NCBI RefSeq assembly: GCF_900167525.1 | Contig: NZ_FUZQ01000004.1 | Span: forward strand, 118,737 to 182,736 | Source: Krasilnikoviella flava | GTDB lineage: Bacteria; Actinomycetota; Actinomycetes; Actinomycetales; Cellulomonadaceae | DNA length: 64,000 nt | Direction of reading: 5' to 3' | Shown: piece by piece, positions 44,532-54,182 of the stretch | How the letters are laid out: each line of letters begins with the position of its first letter | Position numbering within the stretch: position 1 is the first letter of the stretch | Notes under the pieces: model-generated | What the model saw: only the letters and a program-made list of their open reading frames with translations | Told to the model about the DNA's origin: nothing | Database searches by the model: none | Translations under genes and position numbers: made by a program

Positions 44532-44549
44532 CCACCCCGGGCGGGGTGG
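44532..44549. promoter_or_regulatory. Palindrome in divergent region DUF6325/P-type ATPase
   Basis: CCACCCCG and CGGGGTGG arms with a two-base centre, perfectly symmetric, about 90 bases from both starts. It could be an operator serving both genes. Confidence 0.35.
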
Positions 44550-44635
44550 AGCGTGCCCACCCGGGTCGCCCGCAGCATCGGTCCCGACGGCAACCGCCGT
44601 GCACGCGTCCTGTCCCGCCGACCTCGGAGCCGAGC

Positions 44636-47353
44636 ATGACGAGCACCGACCCCGGACCGGCCTCGGTCGACCCGGTCTCCGCCGAGGCCCGGGACGTGGC
44701 GCGCGCGACCGGCGTCGACCCCGACCGCGGTCTCGCGGCCGAGGAGGCGCGGTCGCGGCTCGCGTCGCACGGGCGGAACGAGCTGGCGGCGCGGGCCCGG
44801 GAGCCCGGCTGGCGGGCGTTCGTGCGCCAGTACGAGGACTTCATGCAGATCGTGCTGCTGGTCGCCGCCGCCGTGAACCAGGTGGTCACCGGGGACACGG
44901 GGACGACCGCGGTGCTCGCCGGCCTCACGGTGTTCAACGCCGTGATCGGCCTGCGGCAGGAGGCCAAGGCCGAGGAGAGCGTCCGGGCGCTGGCGCAGAT
45001 GATGCGGACGGTCTGCCGGGTGCGGCGCGACGGCCAGGCGGTCGAGATCGACGCGGCCGAGCTGGTGCCGGGGGACGTCGTCCTCGTCGAGGCCGGGGAC
45101 CGGGTGCCCGCCGACGGCCGCCTGTGGGTGGCGGCCGCGCTCGAGGTCGAGGAGGCCGCGCTGACCGGCGAGAGCCTGCCCGCCGCGAAGACGGTCGACC
45201 CCGTCCCCGGCGAAAAGGTCCCCCTCGGGGACCGGGTCTGCATGGTGTTCATGAACACGTCGGTGACCCGGGGGCGCGGCGAGCTGATCGTGACGGCGAC
45301 CGGGATGGGCACCGAGATCGGGCACATCGCCGACATGCTGGCGGGCACCGAGATCGCGAGGACGCCGCTGCAGCGCCAGCTCGACTCGCTGTCCCGGATC
45401 ATCGCGTCGGTCGCGGGCGTCGCGCTCGTGCTGGTCGTGATGCTCGGCCTCGCCCAGGGGCAGCCCTTCGACACGCTGTTCGTCACCGGCGTCGCGCTCG
45501 CCGTGGCCGCGATCCCGACCGGCCTGCCCGCCGTGGTCACGGCCCTGCTGTCGATGGGCACCCGCGAGATCGCCCGCCGGCACGCCATCGTCAAGCGGCT
45601 GCCCGCGGTCGAGACGCTCGGGTCGACGTCGGCGATCTGCTCGGACAAGACCGGCACCCTGACGCTCAACAAGATGACCGCCCGGCAGCTCGTCGTCCCG
45701 GGCCACGGTCGCTTCACGGTCACCGGCGAGGGATACGCCACGGACGGGGAGATCCGGCACGTCGGGGGGCAGCGGATCGACCTCGACCCCTACCTGCTGC
45801 CGATGGTGCTGTGCGCCGACGCCGTCCTGGACGGCGAGAACCTCGTGGGTGACCCCACGGAGGGGGCGCTGATCGTGCTCGGCGCGAAGGGCGGCCTCGA
45901 CGTCGAGGGCACGCGCGCGGCCGTCCCGCGGGTCGCGGAGGTGCCCTTCGACTCCGCATACAAGTTCATGGCGACGTTCCACGAGGCGACCGGCGACGAC
46001 GGGCGGCGCCTCGTCCGCTGCTACGTGAAGGGTGCGCCGGACGTCCTGATCGCCAGGTCCACCGGCGTGCTGCGACCGGACGGGACGACGACCGTCCTGA
46101 CCGACGACGAGCGGGGGCGCGCGCTCGCGGCCAACGACGCCATCGCCTCCGCGGGGGAGCGCGTGATGGTCGTCGCCCAGCGCGACCTGGAGCCCGGGGA
46201 GCTCCGGGGCCGAGACCTCGTCGAGCTCGTGGACGGCCTCACCCTGCTGGCCATGGTCGGCATCGTCGACCCGCCCCGCCCCGAGGCGCGGGCGGCCATC
46301 GCCGAGTGCCGCGAGGCCGGCATCCGGGTCCGGATGATCACCGGGGACCACGCGACGACGGCCGCCGCGATCGCCGCGGAGCTCGGCATCGAGGGCCGGG
46401 CTGTCACCGGCGGCGAGTTCGCGGCGATGAGCGACGAGCGCCTGCTCCGCGAGCTCGACGAGATCGGCGTCGTCGCCCGCGTCGCACCGGAGGACAAGGT
46501 CCGCCTGGTCCGCCTCCTCCAGCAGCGGGGCGAGGTGGTCGCGATGACGGGGGACGGCGTCAACGACGCCCCGGCGCTCAAGACGGCCGACATCGGCGTC
46601 GCCATGGGCATCACCGGCACGGAGGTCTCCAAGGAGGCCGCCGTCATGGTGCTCACCGACGACAACTTCGCCACCATCGTCGGAGCGGTGTCGTACGGTC
46701 GCGCGCTCTACGACAACCTGGTCAAGTACCTGCGCTTCCAGATGTCCACCCTCGTGGCCTACATCGCGATCTTCCTCGGTGCCGGCACCTTCGGGATCGC
46801 GGGCGGGGTACCCCTCGACCCGTTGCAGATCCTGTGGCTCAACATGGTGGTGGACATCCCGCTCGCGATCGCCCTGGGCTTCGACCGGCCCGCGCCGGGG
46901 CTGATGTCGAGGGCGCCCCGGCCCGTGTCCGCCCCGGTGATCTCGCGCGCCGGGTGGGTACGGCTCTGTGCCCAGGGCCTCGTCATGACGGCAGGCTCCC
47001 TGCTCGCCTACCAGGTCGGCGACCGGCAGGGCGGCCCGGTCGTCGCGACGACCATGCTCCTGACGACGCTGTCGCTGTTCCACCTCGCCGGGGCCCTGCT
47101 CTCCCGCGACCCGGTGGGCACGATCTTCGACCGTGACGCCCTGCCCGGGGCGGTCCAGCTGCGCCGGTACGGCCTGGCGCTGCTCGCGATCGTCGCGGTG
47201 ACGGGTGTGGACCTGCTCGCGCGGATCTTCGGCACCACCGGGCTGTCGTTCGGGCAGTGGTGCGTCGCCGCCGGCCTCGCCCTCTCCCTCGTGGTGGTCG
47301 AGGAGCTGTGGAAGCTGGTGTCCAGACGGCGTCGCCCCCGGACACGCGCCTGA
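44636..47353 (+). CDS. Cation-transporting P-type ATPase (P2-type)
   Basis: A 905-residue P-type ATPase from ATG 44636. The order of motifs is LTGES (actuator), IPTGLPAVVT in the membrane core, phosphorylated Asp337 in CSDKTGTLT, KGAPD in the nucleotide domain, MITGDH, and GDGVNDAPAL near residues 638-647. An N-terminal cation-ATPase domain and four C-terminal membrane helices are present. The IPTGLPA core resembles Ca2+/Mg2+ or Na+/K+ type P2 pumps; the transported ion cannot be settled by eye. Confidence 0.9.
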   Translation: MTSTDPGPASVDPVSAEARDVARATGVDPDRGLAAEEARSRLASHGRNELAARAREPGWRAFVRQYEDFMQIVLLVAAAVNQVVTGDTGTTAVLAGLTVFNAVIGLRQEAKAEESVRALAQMMRTVCRVRRDGQAVEIDAAELVPGDVVLVEAGDRVPADGRLWVAAALEVEEAALTGESLPAAKTVDPVPGEKVPLGDRVCMVFMNTSVTRGRGELIVTATGMGTEIGHIADMLAGTEIARTPLQRQLDSLSRIIASVAGVALVLVVMLGLAQGQPFDTLFVTGVALAVAAIPTGLPAVVTALLSMGTREIARRHAIVKRLPAVETLGSTSAICSDKTGTLTLNKMTARQLVVPGHGRFTVTGEGYATDGEIRHVGGQRIDLDPYLLPMVLCADAVLDGENLVGDPTEGALIVLGAKGGLDVEGTRAAVPRVAEVPFDSAYKFMATFHEATGDDGRRLVRCYVKGAPDVLIARSTGVLRPDGTTTVLTDDERGRALAANDAIASAGERVMVVAQRDLEPGELRGRDLVELVDGLTLLAMVGIVDPPRPEARAAIAECREAGIRVRMITGDHATTAAAIAAELGIEGRAVTGGEFAAMSDERLLRELDEIGVVARVAPEDKVRLVRLLQQRGEVVAMTGDGVNDAPALKTADIGVAMGITGTEVSKEAAVMVLTDDNFATIVGAVSYGRALYDNLVKYLRFQMSTLVAYIAIFLGAGTFGIAGGVPLDPLQILWLNMVVDIPLAIALGFDRPAPGLMSRAPRPVSAPVISRAGWVRLCAQGLVMTAGSLLAYQVGDRQGGPVVATTMLLTTLSLFHLAGALLSRDPVGTIFDRDALPGAVQLRRYGLALLAIVAVTGVDLLARIFGTTGLSFGQWCVAAGLALSLVVVEELWKLVSRRRRPRTRA

Positions 47354-47387
47354 CGCCGCCGCCGACGGCGGGGTGGCCGGGCCGGGG

Positions 47388-49010
47388 TCATCCCGGAGGC
47401 TTCCGGGCGCCGACCGCCCGGGTGGGCAGGAGGCGGGTCAGCAGCACCGCCACCGCGGCGAGCACGGACAGCAGCGCCAGGCTGGTGCGCAGGCCGTCGA
47501 TGCGCGCCGCCTCGTTCTTCTCGACCACGGCGTCGACCTGCTCGGCCGGGAGCCCGGCCTCGACCAGCCCTGCCTCCAGCTGGGCGTCGGAGAGGAACGG
47601 GATCCCCGCGGCGAGCTGCACCGTGGCGGTCTCGGCCAGCTCGTCCGGCACGGCGGGGTCGTCCCGGATCCCGGCGAGGAAGCTCGCGGTGAGCGACGCG
47701 ACCAGCACCGACCCCGCGAGGGCCGTGCCGAGGGACGCCCCGAGGTTGGTCGACGTGTTCTGCAGGCCCCCGACCTCGCCGCTGAGCCGATCGGGGACGG
47801 CGGAGACGGTCACCGCGCCGAGCTGCGACGACAGGGCGCCCACCCCGATCCCGGCGAGCAGGAGCGGCAGCGACACGATCTCGGGTCCGGCCCCGACGTC
47901 GAGAGCCAGGACCAGGGACACGATGCCGGCCAGCAGCGCGACCAGGCCGATCGTGACGACGCGCCGCGGCGAGGCCTCGGGCCAGATCTTCGGGACGGCG
48001 ACCGCCGCGAGGAGCAGCGCCACCGACAGGGGGAGCAGGCGCAGGCCGGTCTCGAACGCGCTGAGCCCGAGGGCCACCGACAGGTAGAGCGGGATGGTGA
48101 AGAACAGGCCCGCCTGCAGCAGGAACTGGAACAGGAACATGACGAGGCCGCCCACCAGCTGCGGGTTGCGCAGCAGCGTGACGTCGACCAGGGGTTCCTG
48201 ACCGTGGGCCACCCGCCGCCCCTGCCACCACAGGAACACCCGGATCACGACGAGGCCCGCGACGATCAGCCACAGGGTGGCGGACACGCCCGCGAGGGCC
48301 GGGGCGCCGGGCTTGGCGCGGACCCAGCCCCACTCGCTCGAACGGAGCACGCCGAACACGGCGACTCCCAGGCCCAGCGCCGACAGCACGACCCCCACGA
48401 GGTCGATCCGCGACCGGGCGGCGGGCTCGGCGTCGGCGATCCGGCGGGTCAGGACCAGGATCGCCAGGACCACGACCACCTCGCCCGCGAACACGTACCG
48501 CCACGTCCAGTAGGTCGTGACCGCACCGCCGATCAGGGGGCCGGCCGCCACCGCGATCGCCCCCGCGGAGGCGACGAGGCCGTACGCCCGGGGTCGTTCC
48601 GCGGGCGGGAAGTTCGCCGCCACGAGCGCCACGATGGCGGGCATGATGAGCGCCGCGCCGAGGCCCTCGAGCACCGACCAGCCGAGGACCAGCACTCCGA
48701 GGCTGGGCGCGAGCGAGGTCGTGAGGGACCCCACCCCGTAGATCACGCAGCCGATGGCGAACGCCCTGCGGCGCCCGATCATCGTGCCGATCTTGCCGCC
48801 GGTGATCATCATCGTGGCCATCACCAGCGTGTAGAGCGTGATGGCGGTCTGCACACCGGTCACGGTGGTCCCGACGTCCTCGGCGACCTGGGCGATCGAG
48901 ACGTTCATGACCGAGCTGTCGAGGGTCATGAGGAACTGGCCCGACGCCAGGGTGAGGAGCACGACCCCGCGGGTGCTGCTGGTGCGTCCGGCCGCCGGTC
49001 CCTCCGCCAT
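47388..49010 (-). CDS. MFS transporter, DHA2 (EmrB/QacA) type
   Basis: A 540-residue permease with about 14 transmembrane segments, starting at ATG 49010. The DHA2 motif MTLDSSVMNVSIAQVAEDVG and the motif GKIGTMIGRRRAFAIG are present, as is GPLIGGAVTTYWTWRYVF. The tail has a cytoplasmic or external loop rich in acidic residues before the last helix (ERSDAQLEAGLVEAGLPAE-like region near 500). It probably exports drugs or cell-made compounds. Confidence 0.88.
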   Translation of the reverse strand: MAEGPAAGRTSSTRGVVLLTLASGQFLMTLDSSVMNVSIAQVAEDVGTTVTGVQTAITLYTLVMATMMITGGKIGTMIGRRRAFAIGCVIYGVGSLTTSLAPSLGVLVLGWSVLEGLGAALIMPAIVALVAANFPPAERPRAYGLVASAGAIAVAAGPLIGGAVTTYWTWRYVFAGEVVVVLAILVLTRRIADAEPAARSRIDLVGVVLSALGLGVAVFGVLRSSEWGWVRAKPGAPALAGVSATLWLIVAGLVVIRVFLWWQGRRVAHGQEPLVDVTLLRNPQLVGGLVMFLFQFLLQAGLFFTIPLYLSVALGLSAFETGLRLLPLSVALLLAAVAVPKIWPEASPRRVVTIGLVALLAGIVSLVLALDVGAGPEIVSLPLLLAGIGVGALSSQLGAVTVSAVPDRLSGEVGGLQNTSTNLGASLGTALAGSVLVASLTASFLAGIRDDPAVPDELAETATVQLAAGIPFLSDAQLEAGLVEAGLPAEQVDAVVEKNEAARIDGLRTSLALLSVLAAVAVLLTRLLPTRAVGARKPPG

Positions 49011-49062
49011 CGTCGTCCTCTCCCGGCCGCCCGCCGTGCACCGCCTGGCGCGGTCGCCCTAC

Positions 49063-49131
49063 CCGTCGTGGTCGGCGCATCCGTCGTGTCGGAGCATCCG
49101 TCGTGTGCGGGTGGGCGCGAGCCATCCGTCG
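49063..49131. repeat. Direct repeats (CCGTCGTG, four copies)
   Basis: CCGTCGTG occurs at 49063-49070, 49081-49088 and 49098-49105, with a variant CCGTCGCG at 49126-49133. Two of them lie within longer GCATCCGTCGTGT copies 17 bases apart. They sit in the divergent region between the MFS gene and the DUF6325-SHOCT gene and may bind a regulator. Confidence 0.6.
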
Positions 49132-49204
49132 CGGGGTGGTGCCGGCCCACCCGCGACCGGGCCAGCCTGGCGGGGCACGACACGACTGCGCGGGAGGGAG
49201 TCCG

Positions 49205-49831
49205 ATGACCGACGTGCCGGGGGCGAGCGCGGCGCACGGGCCCGACGACGACCTCCTCGAGTACCTCCTGATCGCCGTCCCGGCGGTGGAGCTCCTGGCC
49301 GGCGTCGTCGCGTCGGTCGCCCGGCTGGTCCGGTCAGGGGTGCTCGGGCTGGTCGACGTCGTCCTGCTGCGCCGGGCGCCCGACCAGGCGTCGGTCACGG
49401 CTCACACCCTGCGGGACGTCGAGCAGCTGGCCCCGCTCGCCGCGCTCGAGGATCCCCGGGTCCGGCTCAGTGCACACGACGTCGCGCTGGCCGCCGTGGC
49501 GGTGGAGCCCGACGCGGCGGCACTCCTGCTGCTGATCGAGGACCGCTGGGCCACGGCGCTGGCCGCCGCCGCGCGCGCGGCCGGCGGACGGATCGTCGGT
49601 GGCGAGCGGCTGGCCCGCGTCCGCGTCGTCGCCGCCGGGGACGTCACGGGGGCCGCCGCCGGTCGCCGCGGGGCAGCCGACCTGCTGGTCCGCGGCCCGG
49701 CGACGGGCCTCCACCCCGAGCTCGCCGTCGACCCCGCGGCGCAGCTGCGCACCCTCGCCGAGCTGGTCGAGCGCGGCGTCCTCACGTTCGACCAGTACGA
49801 GGCTCAGCGTCGCAGGGTGCTCGAGGGGTGA
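49205..49831 (+). CDS. DUF6325-like protein with C-terminal SHOCT segment
   Basis: A 208-residue protein. Residues about 17-150 resemble the DUF6325 fold (DDLLEYLLIAVPAVELLAGVVASV, later AVAVEPDAAALLLLIEDRWA). The last 30 residues are a SHOCT motif (LRTLAELVERGVLTFDQYEAQRRRVLEG). It combines the two families found as separate genes at 43642 and 44003. Its 3' end overlaps the convergent LuxR gene by 28 bases. Confidence 0.75.
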   Translation: MTDVPGASAAHGPDDDLLEYLLIAVPAVELLAGVVASVARLVRSGVLGLVDVVLLRRAPDQASVTAHTLRDVEQLAPLAALEDPRVRLSAHDVALAAVAVEPDAAALLLLIEDRWATALAAAARAAGGRIVGGERLARVRVVAAGDVTGAAAGRRGAADLLVRGPATGLHPELAVDPAAQLRTLAELVERGVLTFDQYEAQRRRVLEG

Positions 49832-52539
49832 CCTCGCCCGCGGCTGATCAGCGTGCGTGCCAGCTCCGCCGCCTCCGCACGCGACCCGCAGCCGAGCTCG
49901 CGGTAGATGGTCTTGAGGTGGAACTTGAGGGTGTTGACGGAGATGTACAGCTCGTCGGCGATCTCCCTGAGGGTGAGCCGGCTCGGGAGCATCCGCAGGA
50001 TGCCGAGCTGGCGGTCCGTCAGCGACCGGGTGAGCTCGCGCACCGCGGCGTTCGAGAGGGCCGCCCCGTTCACGGGCACGCGGCGCAGCCGGGCCAGCCA
50101 CGCCGGGGGCACGCGCCACGCCAGCCGCTCGATCGCCTCGACGACCTCGGGGCCCGCGCTCGCGACGGTCTGCACGAGCCCGTGCGCGGAAGCGAGCTCG
50201 ACGGCCCTCAGCAGGTGTTCCTCGGCCTCGGCCGGGCCCGCGGCGGTGCGGCCGAGCAGCAGGTCGCGCACCACGCGGTGGCGCGGGTTGCGGGGCTCGG
50301 CGTCCTCGAGCAGGTCGCCGACGGCCCCGGGCTCTCCCTCCGCGACGAGCACGAGCGCGCCCTTGACGGCGGACCAGAACGGGTCGTCGATCTGGGCCAC
50401 CCAGCGTCGCGCCTCGTCCGTCCCGCCCCGGGCCAGCGCGACGAGGCAGCCCGTCCTCGCCAGGAGGCTTCGCCCGCCGGGCCCGGTGACGTCGGTGTCC
50501 ACGATCTCGGTGGCCCGGGCGAACGCCCGTCCTGCGGCGTCGAGGTCGCCCTGGTCGAGGTGCGTCCGGGTCAGCTCCAGGCAGGCGAGCAGGCGGCAGT
50601 GCGGCAGCGGGTCGCAGTCCGCGTCGGCGAGGCGCGCGAGCAGCGGGAGGGCGGCCGCCCGGTCACCGATCTCCCGGTCCGCGATCCCCTCGGCGGTCAG
50701 GAGCTCGGTACGGAGCATCGTCATGCCGGCCTGGTCGGAGGCCTTCCGCGTGCCCGCGACGAGGCGCAGGGCGTCGACGGGGTGCCCGCCCAGCGCCGCG
50801 CCGAGCGCCCGCGTCCCCTCGAGCGCGAGCCGCCGCTCGGGTGCCGCGGCGATCGTGAGCGCGAGCTTGCGCACCTCGGCGCTGGCGTCGTCCCACCGCT
50901 CCGCGAGCGCGACCTCGCGGGCGACCAGGTTCCAGCCGTACCGCACCACGGGATCGAGCGGCCACGAGTCGCCCGTCGTGGCGAGCCCCGACCGGGCGAG
51001 CCCGGCGCCCCCGGCCCAGTCGCCACGGATGGCGGCGACGACCGCGTGCAGCACCTCGATCCGGGCGCGAGCCGGCGCCTCGATCCCGCCGCCGGCGACG
51101 TCCGGGACGGCGTCGTGGGCCCGGGCGTCCAGCCCGTCGACCGTCTGGACGAAGTTCGCCCGGTCGACGTAGAGCCGGCACCACGCGAGGTCGGTCATGG
51201 CGGCCGGGTCGGCCAGCGCGACGTCCTCCGGGATCGCGGCGAGCATGCGCAGCACGGTCGACCCGCGCCCGCTCTCGTGAAGGGCGGCGACGCAGGACGC
51301 GAGGAGTCGCAGCGCTTCGCGGTGCTCCCTCGCCAGCAGCAGGTGCTCGAGGGCGTTCACCGGCTGCCCGTCCTCCTCGTACCACCGGGCGGCGAGCCGG
51401 TGGAGCCGGGCGACCCGTTCCGGGCTCTGCCGACGCAGCCGCGCGACCAGGGCCCCCCGGACCAGGCCGTGCAGCTCGTAGGACCCCGCCGGCTCGATGC
51501 GGGCCACGAACAGGCCACGCTCCTCGGCGCGCGCCAGCAGGTCCGGGGCGTCGTCGCGGTCGGCCAGCACCTGGGCGAGGTGCGGGGCGACGCGGTCGAT
51601 GACGGCGGTGTCGGTCAGGACCTCCACGACGTCCGACGCCTCGCCCCGGAGCACCTCGTGCCACACGTAGTCCTCGAGGTAGCGGGCACCGTCGTCGTGT
51701 CGCAGGGCGTCCGGTGCCACTCGGTCCTCGGCGGCCCGGTCTTCGGCGGCCCGGTCATCGTCCGCCCGGGCCTCCGCAGCCCGGGCGGCGAGCGCGGCGA
51801 GCTGGATGCTCGCGGCCCAGCCCTCGGCCTGCCGTGACGTCTCGTCCACCTGGTCGGCCGGCATCGTGGGCGCGAGCCGGGAGAGCATCGCGGACGCCTC
51901 TTCGTCCGAGAACCTGAGCTCGGTGAACCGGACCTCGCCGAGCAGCCCGCGGGCCCGCAGCCGGTCCACCGGGAGCTGCGGGACGCGCCGGCTCACCAGC
52001 ACGACGTGCAGCCAGCGGGGAAGGTGCTGCACGAACGTTCGCAAGGACGCGGCCACGGGTTCGTCGTCGACGAGCTCCAGGTTGTCGACGACCAGCACGC
52101 GCGGGTCGTAGGCGCGCGCCTCCAGGTCGTCGAGCAGCACCGCCAGGGCGTCGGCGAGCGGTCGCTGCTGCCGTATCGCCCGGGACGCCGTGTCGGAGCA
52201 CCCCGGTGCGATCCCCTCGAGGGCCGCGAGGATCCCGCGCCACAGCTGGGCCGGGTCGCGGTCGGGCTCGTCCACGGACAGCCAGGCGTGGGGGAGCGTC
52301 GTCCGGGCGGCCCAGTCGCGCACCAGGGAGGTCTTGCCGGACCCGGCCGGTGCGACGACGAGCGTGAGCGGCGCCTGCACCGCGTCGTCGAGCAGCCCGA
52401 CGAGCCGGGGTCGCGGCACGAGGTACCCCGGGTTGACGGCCGGGCGCAGCTTCGCCTGCGAGACCGTGGACAGCAGGTCGCGACGGCCCGGGGTCGAGGC
52501 GTCGAGGTCGGGCGCCCCCGGCTCGTGTGCACTCTTCAT
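49804..52539 (-). CDS. MalT-like LuxR family ATP-dependent transcriptional regulator
   Basis: A 911-residue regulator from ATG 52539. The N-terminal STAND ATPase has Walker A APAGSGKTSLVRDW and Walker B VLVVDNLEL. A long TPR-like helical middle follows. The C-terminal LuxR helix-turn-helix reads LTDRQLGILRMLPSRLTLRE then SVNTLKFHLKTIYRELGCGSR. Proteins of this kind act as ligand- and ATP-controlled activators. Nearby DUF6325/SHOCT, ATPase and permease genes are possible targets. Confidence 0.9.
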   Translation of the reverse strand: MKSAHEPGAPDLDASTPGRRDLLSTVSQAKLRPAVNPGYLVPRPRLVGLLDDAVQAPLTLVVAPAGSGKTSLVRDWAARTTLPHAWLSVDEPDRDPAQLWRGILAALEGIAPGCSDTASRAIRQQRPLADALAVLLDDLEARAYDPRVLVVDNLELVDDEPVAASLRTFVQHLPRWLHVVLVSRRVPQLPVDRLRARGLLGEVRFTELRFSDEEASAMLSRLAPTMPADQVDETSRQAEGWAASIQLAALAARAAEARADDDRAAEDRAAEDRVAPDALRHDDGARYLEDYVWHEVLRGEASDVVEVLTDTAVIDRVAPHLAQVLADRDDAPDLLARAEERGLFVARIEPAGSYELHGLVRGALVARLRRQSPERVARLHRLAARWYEEDGQPVNALEHLLLAREHREALRLLASCVAALHESGRGSTVLRMLAAIPEDVALADPAAMTDLAWCRLYVDRANFVQTVDGLDARAHDAVPDVAGGGIEAPARARIEVLHAVVAAIRGDWAGGAGLARSGLATTGDSWPLDPVVRYGWNLVAREVALAERWDDASAEVRKLALTIAAAPERRLALEGTRALGAALGGHPVDALRLVAGTRKASDQAGMTMLRTELLTAEGIADREIGDRAAALPLLARLADADCDPLPHCRLLACLELTRTHLDQGDLDAAGRAFARATEIVDTDVTGPGGRSLLARTGCLVALARGGTDEARRWVAQIDDPFWSAVKGALVLVAEGEPGAVGDLLEDAEPRNPRHRVVRDLLLGRTAAGPAEAEEHLLRAVELASAHGLVQTVASAGPEVVEAIERLAWRVPPAWLARLRRVPVNGAALSNAAVRELTRSLTDRQLGILRMLPSRLTLREIADELYISVNTLKFHLKTIYRELGCGSRAEAAELARTLISRGRGHPSSTLRR

Positions 52540-52682
52540 CGGTGACTCCGCCTGGGTGTGGTCCTGCCAGTATGTGCCCGCGGAGGGCGGGCGTGGCAGC
52601 ACCTCAGGGTCCCCTTCGGCACGGCAGCGGGCCATCGGAAGGGCGAGATATCACCCGGTCCGCCGGGTCCGCGGCCGCGCGG

Positions 52683-54077
52683 TCAGCGGGCGGCGCGGGC
52701 CGGGGCGAGGGACGCGAGGCCGGCCACGAGGGCGACGGCGGCGGCGAACCAGTACCCGGCGGCGAACGTCTCGAAGCTCGGGTCCAGGAGGGCCGCGGCG
52801 GCCACGCTCGAGACGGCGGAGACGCCGGTCGCCGCGCCGAACTCGTGGAACGTGCTCAGTGCGCCCGAGGCGACGCCTGCCTCCTGCGGCGCCACGGCCG
52901 AGAACAGGCTCCCCGAGGCGGCGACGAACACGGAGCCGACGCCGAACCCGGCGACGGTGATGCCGACGACGAGCACCGTCATCGAGAAGATCCCCGCGGC
53001 GGCCGCGAGCCCGGCTGCGGCGACGAGCAGCCCGACGACGGAGATCGCGCGCACGCCCCACCGGGGGAGTGCCCGACCCGCGAGGTTCGCCCCGAGCATG
53101 GTCCCGACCGCGACGGGGAGGAAGCACAGGCCCGTGTCCAGGGGGCTGAAGCCGTGCAGCTGCTGCAGGGTGAACGAGCCGAGGAAGAACACGGAGATCA
53201 TCAGCGCCGTCGCGACCAGGATCAGGGCGAGGCCGCGCGCCACGGGCCGCCGCACGAGCATCGCGGGGTCGAGCAGCGGCGCGGCGGCCGAGCGCAGCCG
53301 CAGCGCGAGCAGCACGTAGCCCGCCACGCCGACCAGGAGGGCGACGAGGGTCTGCGCGCCGAGCCAGCCGTGGTCGCCGGCGGCGACGAGCCCGTAGACG
53401 ACGGCGGCGGTCGCGAGCGTCGCGAGGGCGGCGCCGAGCAGGTCGAGCCGTCCGCCCGAGCCGGGCCACGGCCGCACCGTCCGGACCAGCGTCAGCAGCA
53501 GGACCACCCCGACGGGGACGTTCACCCAGAACACCCACGGCCAACCGGGTCCCGAGGTGAGGAGCCCGCCCAGGAGGACGCCGACGGCGGCGCCCGCGCC
53601 GCCGAGCGCCGACCACACGCCGAGCGCCCGGGGCAGCTCGGCGCCGGCGAACGTGCGCACGACGACCGACAACGCAGCCGGCGACATCGCCGCCGCACCG
53701 ACGCCCTGCAGTGCGCGGGCCGCCAGGAGCTGCTCCGCGGAGCCCGCGAACCCCGCGAGCAGCGAGGCGACGGTGAACAGCCCGAGGCCCGCGAGCACGA
53801 CACGGCGAGGGCCGACGACGTCGGCGGCCTTGCCACCGAGCAGCATCAGCCCGCCGAAGACCAGGGCGTAGACGCTCGCCACCCAGGTCAGGCCCGCGCG
53901 GTCGAGCCCCAGGTCGGCGCCCATGTCGGGCAGGGCGATCGCGACCACCGTGACGTCGACGATGAGCATGAGCTGGGCGACGCCGAGCAGAGCGAGGACG
54001 CGCCAGCGCCGGGGGTCGGGCGCGGCGGACCGGTCCTGGGCGGTCTTCGCCGTAGCGGGCTTCTCTGGTGAGGTCAT
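52683..54077 (-). CDS. MFS drug exporter, DHA2 type
   Basis: A 464-residue permease starting at ATG 54077 (a longer frame to 54119 would run into the operators). It has the DHA2 motif MLIVDVTVVAIALPDMGADLG, GGKAADVVGPRRVVLAG and about 14 membrane segments. It lies directly downstream of a TetR gene with two operator palindromes between, so the TetR protein very likely represses it. Confidence 0.9.
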   Translation of the reverse strand: MTSPEKPATAKTAQDRSAAPDPRRWRVLALLGVAQLMLIVDVTVVAIALPDMGADLGLDRAGLTWVASVYALVFGGLMLLGGKAADVVGPRRVVLAGLGLFTVASLLAGFAGSAEQLLAARALQGVGAAAMSPAALSVVVRTFAGAELPRALGVWSALGGAGAAVGVLLGGLLTSGPGWPWVFWVNVPVGVVLLLTLVRTVRPWPGSGGRLDLLGAALATLATAAVVYGLVAAGDHGWLGAQTLVALLVGVAGYVLLALRLRSAAAPLLDPAMLVRRPVARGLALILVATALMISVFFLGSFTLQQLHGFSPLDTGLCFLPVAVGTMLGANLAGRALPRWGVRAISVVGLLVAAAGLAAAAGIFSMTVLVVGITVAGFGVGSVFVAASGSLFSAVAPQEAGVASGALSTFHEFGAATGVSAVSSVAAAALLDPSFETFAAGYWFAAAVALVAGLASLAPARAAR

Positions 54078-54112
54078 GGCACGGTCCCTCGATCGATCGA
54101 TCCCGGATAAGT

Positions 54113-54156
54113 CGAACACGCCTGTTCGGGTAAGTTAACTCGAACAGGCGTGTACG
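54113..54156. promoter_or_regulatory. Double TetR-type operator
   Basis: Two 16-bp palindromes: CGAACA-CGCC-TGTTCG (54113-54128) and CGAACA-GGCG-TGTACG (54141-54156). The centres are 28 bases apart. They also form 13-bp inverted arms to each other (54116-54128 and 54141-54153). They lie 36 bases before the MFS start, where a repressor would block transcription. Confidence 0.75.
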
Positions 54157-54182
54157 ACAAGAGGGTCGTGCGGGTGATTCCG

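Noticed and set aside
44003..47083. A 1026-codon minus-strand frame opposite the P-type ATPase
   Set aside because: Only its last 146 codons (the DUF6325 gene) look like protein; the rest is antisense to ATPase motifs.
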